Shown here in pieces: positions 55,262 through 64,000 of a stretch of DNA of 64,000 nt (within the stretch, counting starts at the first letter, position 1; each line of letters starts with the position of its first letter). The notes beneath the pieces are model-generated. The model had not been told where the DNA came from, did no database searches, and saw nothing but the letters and a program-made list of their open reading frames with translations. The translations under genes were made by a program, and so were the position numbers. Source of the DNA: Onthophagus taurus (Eukaryota; Arthropoda; Insecta; Coleoptera; Scarabaeidae). The DNA lies in NCBI RefSeq assembly GCF_036711975.1, contig NC_091966.1:20033501-20097500 (forward strand), written 5' to 3'.

Positions 55262-55810
55262 AATGGAAGCTATAACAGTACTCAAACGGGTGCTGTAATG
55301 AGACTCTTTACAGCATCCGATGCTGTAATGAGATTTTAGTAACATTTTATGGAACCAGTTCAAGTTGGTGACATTGGGTCATTAATTTTTCTAGTTGTCA
55401 ATGTGACAATTTTTGTCTATGGATGTTTAAACACGTTCTTAACATCGAATACAAGGTCCACAATGATGAGGACATTGAACACTAAGCAATTCTCTTATTT
55501 TGGGAGGTGTACATGAAACTTTACTTTTCAGGTGAATACATTTTGTGTTTTGACAGTTTCTAACTGTCAATTCAAATTTCTATTTTCAAGTGTTACGGTG
55601 TTACCAACTGCTACATATCTATTTCCCTACATTGTCAAAATTTATTTTACTTTTGAGAAAAAAAGGATAAAAACGCGAATTACAAAAAATAGCATAAAAA
55701 ACACGTTTCATAAGACTTAAAGCACTCATTCATTAAAAAACTCGTGGCTTCGCCACTCGTTTTTCAACTTGAATTCCTGCATTTCAAACGTGTCTTACGA
55801 AACTTGTTTT
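55262..55810. repeat. Dispersed repeat, copy 2 (inverse of 11700-12175)
   Basis: The palindrome around CAGCATCCGATGCTG, the CCAGTTCAAGTTGGTGACAT block and the ATTTCAAACGTGTCTTACG end appear here in the opposite orientation. This copy is about 70 bp longer through small insertions. Confidence 0.75.
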
Positions 55811-55879
55811 TTAATATACTATTACAACTAACACAACTTGAAACAGTTTCTCAGATATTTTTACATAAATTTGGTATTC

Positions 55880-56240
55880 CAAGATAATCACTGTTTAAGG
55901 GCACTTTGTAAAATTTAACTATGCTCAGTAAACATTAGTTGGCGTTGAAAATGATTTTATTTGGTCAAACACTAGACTAACACTGTCAATTGGCATTAAT
56001 ACTAGAGTATTGATGCTAATTGACAGTGGAAATTATTAAAGAAAAACGAAAATAAAGCATTAAATTTAACAATCTGTATCTTCGTTATTATTAACAATTG
56101 GACTAAGATAAATTGGATTAAATCGTAATAATTTTAAAATTTAACCCAATTTATCTTAGTTCAATTCTAAATAAAAACTTTTTCACCGTCAACTAATGTT
56201 TACTGAGCATTGTTAAATTTTACAATGTGCCCTTAAATAG
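55880..56240. repeat. Inverted repeat around the second arm copy
   Basis: AGGGCACTTTGTAAAATTTA, then ACTATGCTCAGTAAACATTA, near 55899-55940 is inverted near 56195-56235 (ATGTTTACTGAGCATTGTTA). A further inner TTAACCCAATTTATCTTAG symmetry is present. It looks like a small foldback element carrying part of the 52101 arm. Confidence 0.6.
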
Positions 56241-56379
56241 TGATTATCTTGGAAACGGAGAACTTTAGAGAAGATTGGTAAGTATACCAAATTTATGTAA
56301 AACAGTCTGAGAAACTGTTTTAAATTGTGTGAGTTGTAAAAATTTTAAGGATGGAAAAGATATGACTAATACCAAATTA

Positions 56380-56614
56380 AATTAAAATTAGAACTAAAAC
56401 TAGAACTAACACTAGAAACTTTCGGGTTTTGCCGTGCGTCCATGTTGCAACTTCACTTCGAACCAGTTTCTGTAGAAGGTTGCAACACGGCATCCGAAAC
56501 GTCAAACCTTTTCTTAAAAGACGCACGGCAAAACCCGAAAGTTTCTAGCGTTAGTTCTAGTTTTAGTTCTAATTTTAGTTTAATTCACACCGGCCGTGAA
56601 AGCCTTCGTACTTA
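56380..56614. mobile_element. Palindromic element, copy 2, 13-bp target duplication
   Basis: TAATACCAAATTA is repeated at 56367-56379 and 56615-56627. The arms equal those of copy 1, but the unique tail (ending GTGAAAGCCTTCGTACTTA) is on the right. The central loop keeps the copy 1 orientation. Its core box is CTGTAGA, breaking the hammerhead consensus. Confidence 0.8.
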
Positions 56615-56984
56615 TAATACCAAATTATTATTTATCGTCTCAAAAAATGATAATGTACTAATTTTCAAGTTCATAATTTAAGCAGAAGCGAAATTATTAA
56701 AGAAAAACGAAAATAAAGTATTAACTTTACATATCTGTATCTTCGTTATTATTAACAACTGGACTAATTGTAAGATAAATTGGGTTAAATCGTAATAATT
56801 TAATGTAAGGAATTCAGTGTTGCTCTGTGTCCCATTAGTAACAGACCCACCTGTATATGTATACTGACGAAGAAAAAAGTCTTGAAGGACTTGCAATGAC
56901 CATTAACACGTTCACTGTCGAGCGACACCGTTAACCAACGTTGACATACGAGTTAATTCATAATCTGCAGCGAACGTGTTAAGA

Positions 56985-57400
56985 AGGCAGTACTGCAAGA
57001 ACCCTTGGTGTTAGTGACGGAACGGTGAAAACAGTAAGTTACGAATACATAAGTAAAGGCATTGTAGAAAATCCAGTATGGGCAGGAAGAACAAAATATA
57101 ATGAAGAACTGTTAGGAGATTATTACCTTGCGAAGAGATATCCGACAGCCCGAGAAATGTAGGTAGACCTTAAAAACGATGTACCAAGTCTTCCTCTGCT
57201 TTCTTTAAGAATTTTGTACCGTTGGTTAAGACACCTTCATTTTGTTTATAAAAAAGGAAACAATAAACCGATTTTAATGGAACACCCGAATATTGCTGCA
57301 TACAACGCAGATTTTTAAGCTCTTTGCTAACTTATAGAAACAGCATGCGAAATCTTTTAAATAGACGAAACTTGGTGTGGGCCAAATCATTTAAGAAGTT
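56985..57400 (+). pseudogene. Transposase fragment with N-terminal HTH and first catalytic Asp
   Basis: TARTLGVSDGTVKTVSYEYI, then KKGNNKPILMEHPNIAAYNA and IDETWCGPNH (near 57362) form the N-terminal half of an ISL2EU/Tc1-like DDE transposase. The IDETWCG box carries the first catalytic Asp. Stops near 57160, 57318, 57330 and 57360 break it, and the rest is replaced by a gypsy fragment. Confidence 0.65.
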
Positions 57401-58370
57401 TTGGATGAGTGGAAAGAATAACTTCTGAAAATACAGACAGTTTTGAAGAGTATTGTGGTGGTGTTCAAGAGGTTAATAGCAATAATGGCAGTTTTCAAAG
57501 TTCTGCGAAATCTCTTTAAGATGCCATTACTTTGAGGATGATAACAAAGTGTGAATTTGTTTTGAGCCAAACAATCGATTAAATTCTGCAAAAAGTTGCG
57601 ATTATATTTTTTTTTAAATAAGCGATGGGTTGTGAAAAATTACCATTTTTTTGCGATAGTTGAATTCGAGCCAAAGTTGTTGAATTTGCTAATTGAGTTT
57701 TAGAGAGTTCAAAACTTTGATTACACTCTGCTGACCAATTTTCAATAACTTTGCTTTTATATTTATAAAGTAAATTCGAAAGATGATATAAAGGTGCAAG
57801 TATATTTGAAAAATTTGGAACAAATCTATGATAAAAATTTATCATACCCAAAAATCTTTGTAACTGTTTAAGTGTTTTTCGTGTTGGAAATTCTTTAATA
57901 ATTTTAATTCTGTCATCTGAAGGACGAATGCCTAGAGGAGAAATGTGATGACTCAAAAAATTTATGAATTGCACACCAAAAATGCATGTAGAAGGTTTAA
58001 CTGAAATTCCAAAATCATTTAACCTATTAAAAAGTATATCTAAATGAGAGATGTGTTCTTCTTCATTTTTACTTACAATAATTAGAATATCATCTAAGTA
58101 AACAAAGATAAAGTTTAAGCCTGAAGTAACTTCGTTCATAAAACGTTGGAATGTTTAAGCAGTATTTCTCAAACCGAAAGGCATCCTAGTAAACTCAAAT
58201 AAGTCAAAAGGGGTGGTTATCGCAGTTTTGTAAACGTCTTCATCGGTAATTGGTATTTGGTGGTACGCCCGTACAAGATCTATCTTAGAAAAGATTTTAC
58301 AGTTGTGCAAATGTAAATTAAAGTCTTGAATATGCGATAACGGATATCTGTCCCCAGAAATCATCCGATT
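57391..58370 (-). pseudogene. gypsy pol fragment: RT fused to an integrase piece
   Basis: On the minus strand 58364-58155 reads [20 protein letters not shown] and [17 protein letters not shown]. After a stop, 58139-57579 gives FIFVYLDDILIIVSKNEEEH, with the catalytic YLDD intact, and RFLGMINFYHRFVPNFSNIL. 57591-57391 holds the integrase stretch CYHPQSNGILKRFRRTLKTA. RNase H and most of the integrase are deleted between them. It belongs to a different gypsy lineage from the copy at 39843. Confidence 0.88.
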
Positions 58371-58434
58371 TTTATCGGGGTCACTAATTGAGGTTTACTG
58401 GTTGTAAATTAAATTACATCTACCGCAACTATCG

Positions 58435-58900
58435 AAAGTACGAAGATTTTAAATAACGTGTTTTTTGCGAAAAAAAACAGGCAATAATATTTTTTATGAA
58501 TAGAAAAATTGCAAGAGTTGTACCATTTTGGAAACTTGACTAAACAATCCATCTTTTAAAATTACTTGCCAAGGGTGCTGTACTACTCTTTTTTTTAGAA
58601 ATCGTGTGTCAAACTTAATAGACAAATTCTTTTAACCTTAACGCGATCAAACTAATATTTTTTTTCGGAAAACTAACGACTTTTGTTGTTTGATTTGTGA
58701 CTTCTATAGTAGCATGGTTAATAATGATTCTATTATCCCTAGTACCTAAGGATATGATGTACGGGAACGATTTTTAACATTTTCAAAAATATGTCTATTA
58801 CCACTTAACTAAGAGACATGGCAATTTTTACTTATTTTTGCCAGAACAGGTATGGGTTGGCCTCTTGCCCGTTAACCGCTTGACGTTGAGTTTCGTTTTA
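58435..58900. repeat. R-family MITE, copy 3 (5'-shortened)
   Basis: It runs from AAACAGGCAATAATATTTTT to CGCTTGACGTTGAGTTTCG. It breaks off on the left at about the same place as copy 1, which suggests a shared shortened subfamily. Confidence 0.8.
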
Positions 58901-59885
58901 AATGAAACATATAAATAAAAAATAATTTTACCTAAAGTTTTAAATATCATTTTACACGCACACTAGCATCATATTTATCGATTTGACGGAACTCCCCCCT
59001 CCACGGATTAATAAGCTATTCTATATAAGAACACATCAGACTGCCACCTGTTCAAAAAAATTTTTGAATAGGTAGTTTGAAATTTTTACGTCATCTAGTT
59101 TTTGAGAATAAAAATTGCAAAGTGAACAAAGTTGCTGGCACCTTTAAAACGGGTACTTATTTATTTAACTCGCAATAAATAGAAAATCGGGGAACCGAAA
59201 ATGTTCAAATTCACATATGTTACGTAGAAATGTTCTGTGATTACAACATTTTACTGCAATTTTTTTCATCGAGCGGTTGCGAAGATAACGATCTCTAAAC
59301 TGAGAGGCCTTGACTTTTGACACGAATAGCAATTAAGGTGAATCTACAAAAGACTCACTAAACTTGCATAAATACTTGTCGCTTTAATTTTTAAAACTGG
59401 AACTTCAAAAGATTAAAACTTCTAACTTACAAGGGGCGTTTGTTGAAATATATTTATATGAAGTTTTTCATTTAACATTATCTAACCAGTTCATGATTAA
59501 TCTGTAAGTATAACTTAAAACTTTTCTTAACGTCATAACAATAATCTTATAAAAATATTATCTAGGATTAAAATGTATACATAATATTTTATTCCACATA
59601 GCACCATACCTGGAATGACAAAAAAAGTTTAAACCCCACCAGATTCTGAAATCATCACCTATGTATTATCTAAACCAATTTTCTAACCCAATATTCTAAA
59701 CCGTTCATATCGATCACACGTTCACTATACATATACACTGTTAACTCGTCATAGTATTGATACATAATGTTCTTTTCCAAGAAGGTAACGATTTTCTTTG
59801 CAGGTTTATATCATAAATATTGATTAAAACACCAATATTATTGGTAAGTACACAAAATAACGTCAATTAAAACATTATTACACGA
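58901..59885. other. Spacer and probable 3' UTR of the minus-strand gene
   Basis: No open frame. AATAAA on the minus strand near 59590 may be the polyadenylation signal of the gene that ends at 59891. Confidence 0.45.
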
Positions 59886-59890
59886 TTTCC

Positions 59891-61235
59891 TTACGTTTCG
59901 CTCTTATAGGATTTTATGGAAAGGTTTTCGCTATTAATCACGATTTCGGGAGGACGCATTAAGTCTTTTCCATTGATTATTCCTAGTGGATCGTCATCGT
60001 CATACGGTAATTCGGTGTCACTTTCGATAGAATCTTGTCTTTTAGTAGTTTCTGATTCAGACCCGACTTCCGTTTCAAGTTCTGAGGTGTCCTCTAAGTC
60101 CAAGGAAGGTCTCAATTTTTGTTGAAGAATTGCATCTGCTGCTGCCTCCCAAAATGTTGGCGGTGGTCTAATAAATTAATCCAAATAAGATAAACAACAT
60201 ATTTTATTTTAAAAGTACCCTTATATAAATTGGAATCACTTTTTTGAGACTGTTAAAGTTTAGTATCGTTTTTTTTTCAGAGATAAAGTGAAAATGGATT
60301 TCTAGAAACGTTTTCATTCCGACTTTAAGGATTTAAGGGAGTTGTTAGATAAGTCACGCGAAGTTTTGTAATTAGGTTTTCTCGGAATCTATAGATACAG
60401 AGGTGTCCTAAATTATATCAACATGAATCGTTTTTATAATTAATTATAAGTAACCCAATTTATTTACAAAAAAGCAATTTTTGAAAATTTTTTGTACACA
60501 TAATAACAAATACTATTTCGTGCTATTTCTACTCTAGAAATGCTTCTTTTTATCTAAATTTCTACATTTAAATCTCTACGGATTCAACTTCTACTATAAA
60601 AACATTCACAACTACAAATTTACAGCAACTAAATTAATCTATCTAACGTTATTCTCACATTTAATTCTTCTTTTTTTAAATACGTAGCTTTATCTAGAGT
60701 GAAAAAAGTACGAAGTATAAAATATCCACTCACATGATGGTCACTTACTCCTCCTTCTTGTCCTCGTGCTCGATTTCCGATGATGTCGGTGGTTGGGGAC
60801 TCGGGGTTGATAAACCATTTACAAGATCTTCAGCTTTCCTTTTCATATCCTTGTAGTTGGTGTCTATCGTGTCAATACTTTGTTCGATATCCTCAATATG
60901 TAACGAATCCACAACCTCTTCTTTCCTTTCAGTGATCGCTTCACCAAATTCATCGGTCATGCTATCAATTCTTTTAAATGTTTTCGACGCAGCCGTTGAT
61001 AACATTTCTTTCGCGTTGTCTTTTTCGGATATAACAACCGTTTCTGCATCGGAAACAGCTTCAGTAATATTTTCTTTTGTGGCGTCAATGGTTTCGGCGA
61101 CGTTATTTTTTGTTGAATTGAATGTGTTAGAAACTTTTCCGACTACATTTCCAAGACTATTTTCAACTGTATTCATCGCTGATTCAACTGCTTCTTTTAC
61201 GTGTTCCATTCCTTCTTTGGCCGCATCACCAGCTT
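59891..61235 (-). CDS. Unrecognised acidic helical protein, last two exons
   Basis: The minus-strand exon 61235-60749 (487 nt) and the terminal exon 60167-59891 (277 nt) join in frame, with donor GTAAGT and a TTATTAG acceptor. The penultimate exon encodes a Cys-free, repetitive helix-rich region (AGDAAKEGMEHVKEAVESAM, then NTVENSLGNVVGKVSNTFNS) with regular 11-residue-like periodicity, like LEA or apolipoprotein-type amphipathic helices. The last exon is acidic: PPPTFWEAAADAILQQKLRP, then DTELPYDDDDPLGI. There is no signal peptide in this part. Upstream exons must lie beyond an AG acceptor at 61236; none could be placed. No function is assigned. Confidence 0.7.
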
Positions 61236-62420
61236 CTAAAATATTAAATATATTTAAATAATTAATGACATGATTGTAATTGAGGTTTAGCGTGTGCGAA
61301 TTGAACACGTGTCATCGTTGTTTTCTGAAAATTATAGAATATATTCATGTCTAAAAATAAATCTTATTCATTTCCATAAAAAACCAACATATCATCAAGT
61401 CTCGACCGAGTTAAAGATAAAAAGAAAGAAAAAAACAAATTTGCATAACTTTCTATACGTTAAAATCTTGTAAGAAAATCATGAACAAAAATCAACTTGT
61501 ATGACTTATGGGACGTGTTACATTCATTATTCATCAGCGTGGTTATAACAATACGAAGTGAAGTTAATGGACTTCCTTTTTACATACCGTCGCCGCTTAT
61601 CGCCGAACATAGAGGGTTAAAAGTGAAGGTTACAAAACGTGGGGGCCACGTTTGGTGTGGCAGTTTTTCTTGGTCGGCGGCCAAACCCCCTCAATGCCTA
61701 ATAACAACACAACGTCTAGGTAGTTTAGCTATTTTTAGCTCTGATCGCAAACTTATTGTACTTTTAATATTGATTTTTACGTACATTAGTCACACGAAAA
61801 AGGGTACTGAACGATATAATAGAATTAGTTCGAATTTTAAAGTCAATTTGAAAAACTAAAATCTTTAATAGGTGCATCTTATGTACAATTAAATATTTTG
61901 AGAATTTAATTAAAATAGTTCAGAATGCTTAAAGTTTAATTAAGGTTATTATGGAGTAAAATTTCTTAATGATTTTAACGATTACGAATCAACAGGTGGA
62001 AAATGTTTTTTATCCCAGTAATTAGTTTATTACAGTGTCTACAATCAAACAGAACAATCGATAAAGATATTTATACCAACACTTCAATAAGAAACAACAC
62101 TTCAATTCTTACACGAAAGACAACTCGGAACATAAATACGTAAATATCCAATTACAATGACTTATCGAAGCACACCATAAAAAATAATTAATACTGTACC
62201 GTATGATTTAATATTCCCACGATTGAAAATAGTAATTGATCAATTAAAACCTGATGTGCATAAGAAAATAGATTTAGAAAGATTGCGATAAAAGAAAGAT
62301 ACAGAAAGATTGACAAAAACAGTGTAAAGGAGAAAATGTTCAAGTCAAACGAATTTGTATGAATACACAACCCCATAAGCTACTCAAAATCAAACTATTA
62401 AAAAACTGTACTTTTTACAT
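61236..62420. other. Probable intron or intergenic DNA upstream of the helical-protein exons
   Basis: No coding signal is supported. A short GC-rich stretch at 61640-61700 (GGGGGCCACGTTTGGTGTGG) stands out from the AT-rich background. Confidence 0.35.
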
Positions 62421-62422
62421 AG

Positions 62423-62594
62423 TCTATATGGAGGCAATTAAGAAGAGAAAGTATGCTGACTTAATAATACATCGACCAGTTTCAGTTAAATCAATACCAG
62501 AAGTTATACCAGCACAAGAACATCTGAAATCTGAAGAGACAACATCTTTTAAATTGAAGAAACTAAAAATGAAACATTTTTATACGTCGAAGAG
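62423..62594 (+). CDS. Possible small exon of an unidentified gene
   Basis: The segment is preceded by a pyrimidine-rich ACATAG acceptor and followed by a GTAAAG donor. Its frame, opening MEAIKKRKYADLIIHRPVSV, then KSIPEVIPAQEHLKSEET, has non-repeat, protein-like composition. It could instead be an uninterrupted short frame ending at 62598. No homology recognised. Confidence 0.3.
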
Positions 62595-62726
62595 GTAAAG
62601 TAGTAGCATCAATGTACAATAGAGAGTGCGTGTTATCAATAAAATAAAGTTAGTTACCCTATGAGATGAGTTGTTCACAAGGATCAATATGCATAAAATA
62701 GTGTACTGTTAAAATAACTGTAAATA

Positions 62727-63300
62727 CAGGGTGGAGCAGAGCAACTTCCAATTCAATTAAAAAGTAATACAGATATATATTTAATTCTTTGAACAGCATC
62801 AAGTACATATTTTAATTTTATGTTTACACAGTTTTATTTAGATGATATCCGGCAGATGATGTCCATTATTCTCAATACAAAGCAATCGACGGGTATATTG
62901 GCGATAGCTCGTCGAATGTTGTTCTTCAGGTGCGTTAGGATCCTAGAACGATTGTTGTAAACAAGTGATTTTAGATAAAAATCAATAAAAAAAGCCTCAT
63001 AAAACAGTGCAGATCGACACTCAAGGAGATGAGGCGTCCTGGGAAGTGTTGCCACAAAACAGTCATTGACACACGCGCTGTTTGTGCCTTGGCACTGTCC
63101 GGTTGAGACCATTCATCTAGTTGTGGGTTGGCAGAAAAATCCGGAATCATATGGACATAACGGTCAGAAGTCACCAAAAGTGCCCGTTTGTTTTCTTCAA
63201 AAAGCCATGGACTAATTTGTTGTAAAAAAAAGGGTTTTTGGGGAAGAGATGAGATCGAAAATAAACCAACTCGCAGTGATGACACCAACTAGTTTTAAAA
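62727..63300 (-). mobile_element. DUF4817-type transposon fragment
   Basis: The left end has CAGGGTGGAGCAGAGCAACT. A minus-strand transposase C-terminus follows. The matching far end is absent, so the copy is truncated near 63300. Confidence 0.65.
62834..63288 (-). pseudogene. DUF4817-type transposase, catalytic C-terminal fragment
   Basis: One minus frame (63288-62971) has FEENKRALLVTSDRYVHMIP and the region that should encode QQDGATAHTARVSM, here SDSAKAQTARVSM-like, so the second Asp context is damaged. It continues LWQHFPGRLISLSVDLH. The other frame (to 62834) gives YLKSLVYNNRSRILTHLKNN, then IRRAIANIPVDC. The acidic third block is deleted. Inactive. Confidence 0.8.
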
Positions 63301-63390
63301 TCGAAATTGATGTTGTGATCCATTTCAACTAGTAATCGAAATGTCGTTTAAAGGAATGTAAATAATTTTTGCACTTTTACTGGTTTAATA

Positions 63391-64000
63391 TACAGGGTGT
63401 GAAATGTTTGGAATATAGCCAATAACTTCGCCATTTATGGTTTTAAAGAAAAATTTTTCAAATAAAAAATTCTTTATTAATTGTGGCGCATTTTTTGGCG
63501 ATACTTGCTTGTTTACATTGTTTTTTGACCGGCGCGGCGAGACGATAGCAACAAACCGCTCAGCAACAAATTATTTTTTCCTTTATATTTCCACCTACTT
63601 CTAGGGCCCATACCCTTCGTTACCTAGAAAGATAGCGAAAAACTAAGCACACGGTTGGAAAGCTTGGTCTTTTCTCTATCTTACTCGCGTTTCCAAACGT
63701 GTTCTTAGTTTTTCGCTATCTTTCTAGATAACGAAAATATTTTACCGAAAAGTAGACGGAAATACAAGGGAAAAGTTTGTTGCTGGGCTGAAAAACGATT
63801 GTGCAAACGTGTTATTGAGATGTGTTATATACTGTTGAAAAGAGCAGAAAATTTCCCATAAGATGGATATAGTTCTAGAGTTTTCTCCCCGTCATATAAG
63901 AGAGTCATTGACCCAAGCGTGGTTTAGCCGCGGCAAAAATTCGTGGCAGCGTGACGTTTCTTATTTTTTCTTGTTCTCATTATCAACATAAACTCGCTAT
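63391..64000. mobile_element. Transposon terminus with palindromic core, cut by the window edge
   Basis: It begins TACAGGGTGTGAAATGTTTG, the same terminus style as other Tc1/mariner-like copies. 63563-63790 is a large imperfect palindrome; its core (63629-63740) has arms CCTAGAAAGATAGCGAAAAA and the inverse. No protein frame in the visible part. Confidence 0.55.

Larger units (their letters stand above)
52101..56853. mobile_element. Inverted-repeat-bounded composite, 4.75 kb
   Basis: The first about 140 bp (CAGGCTGGTCCGTTACTAAT, then GGGACACAGAGCAACAGTGA, to a TTTATTTTCGTTTTTCTTTA block) recur inverted at 56690-56853. A further partial copy of the arm sits at 56030-56170. Inside are the R-family MITE, a broken gene, repeat 55262-55810 and two palindromic elements. 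It may be one transposon enlarged by insertions. Confidence 0.65.

Noticed and set aside
60857-61261. Plus-strand Ser/Val-rich frame
   Set aside because: Antisense shadow of the helical-protein exon; the minus strand has proper splice sites.

Overview
This window looks like insect nuclear DNA, most probably from a beetle or another TE-rich insect. It is AT-rich, has short GT-AG introns in animal housekeeping genes, and is crowded with arthropod-type transposons: DUF4817-type and Tc1-like Tc1/mariner elements, piggyBac, hAT, Harbinger, pogo/Tigger, jockey-, R1/I- and RTE-type LINEs, and gypsy and copia. The species cannot be fixed from the sequence.

Host genes are few. (1) 394-1310 (+): a five-exon acyl-protein thioesterase (LYPLA/APT1 type) with an intact Ser-Asp-His triad. 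(2) 12605-27592 (-): POP1, the large protein subunit of RNase P/MRP. It has three exons that join in frame to 742 codons, and its first intron is about 12.7 kb and made almost entirely of nested transposons. (3) 34601-35149 and 35350-35875 (+): two tandem RidA/UK114 imine deaminase genes with identical intron positions and phases. (4) 59891-61235 (-): the last two exons of an unrecognised acidic, helical protein. A possible small exon lies at 62423-62594 (+).

Nearly everything else is mobile DNA, nested several layers deep. At 1.9-9 kb there are DUF4817-type transposons with long inverted repeats. At 9.3-12.5 kb there are an RTE LINE and a piggyBac relic split by another repeat. The POP1 intron holds a copia relic, a Harbinger MITE, a hAT element, a foldback MITE with a hammerhead-like core, a Tc1 element, a DD41D element and a tandem-repeat Foldback element. 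At 27.7-34 kb a gypsy relic is broken by two LINEs and several MITEs. At 36-45 kb a second gypsy relic is interrupted by an almost intact piggyBac and by a 9-bp-TSD long-TIR element. At 45.5-50 kb there are gypsy, Tigger and LINE pieces. At 52.1-56.9 kb an inverted-repeat composite carries a broken gene of an uncharacterised family and two copies of a small palindromic element. At 56.9-59 kb and 62.7-64 kb there are more relics.

Several insertions are solved to the base by target-site duplications: hAT 8 bp, hAT MITE 8 bp, Harbinger 3 bp, Foldback-like 9 bp, Mutator-like 9 bp, piggyBac MITE TTAA, and a piggyBac with ATAT instead of TTAA. The two most unusual items are a palindromic 235-251 bp element with 13-bp target duplications and a hammerhead-ribozyme-like core, and the piggyBac with an ATAT target duplication.
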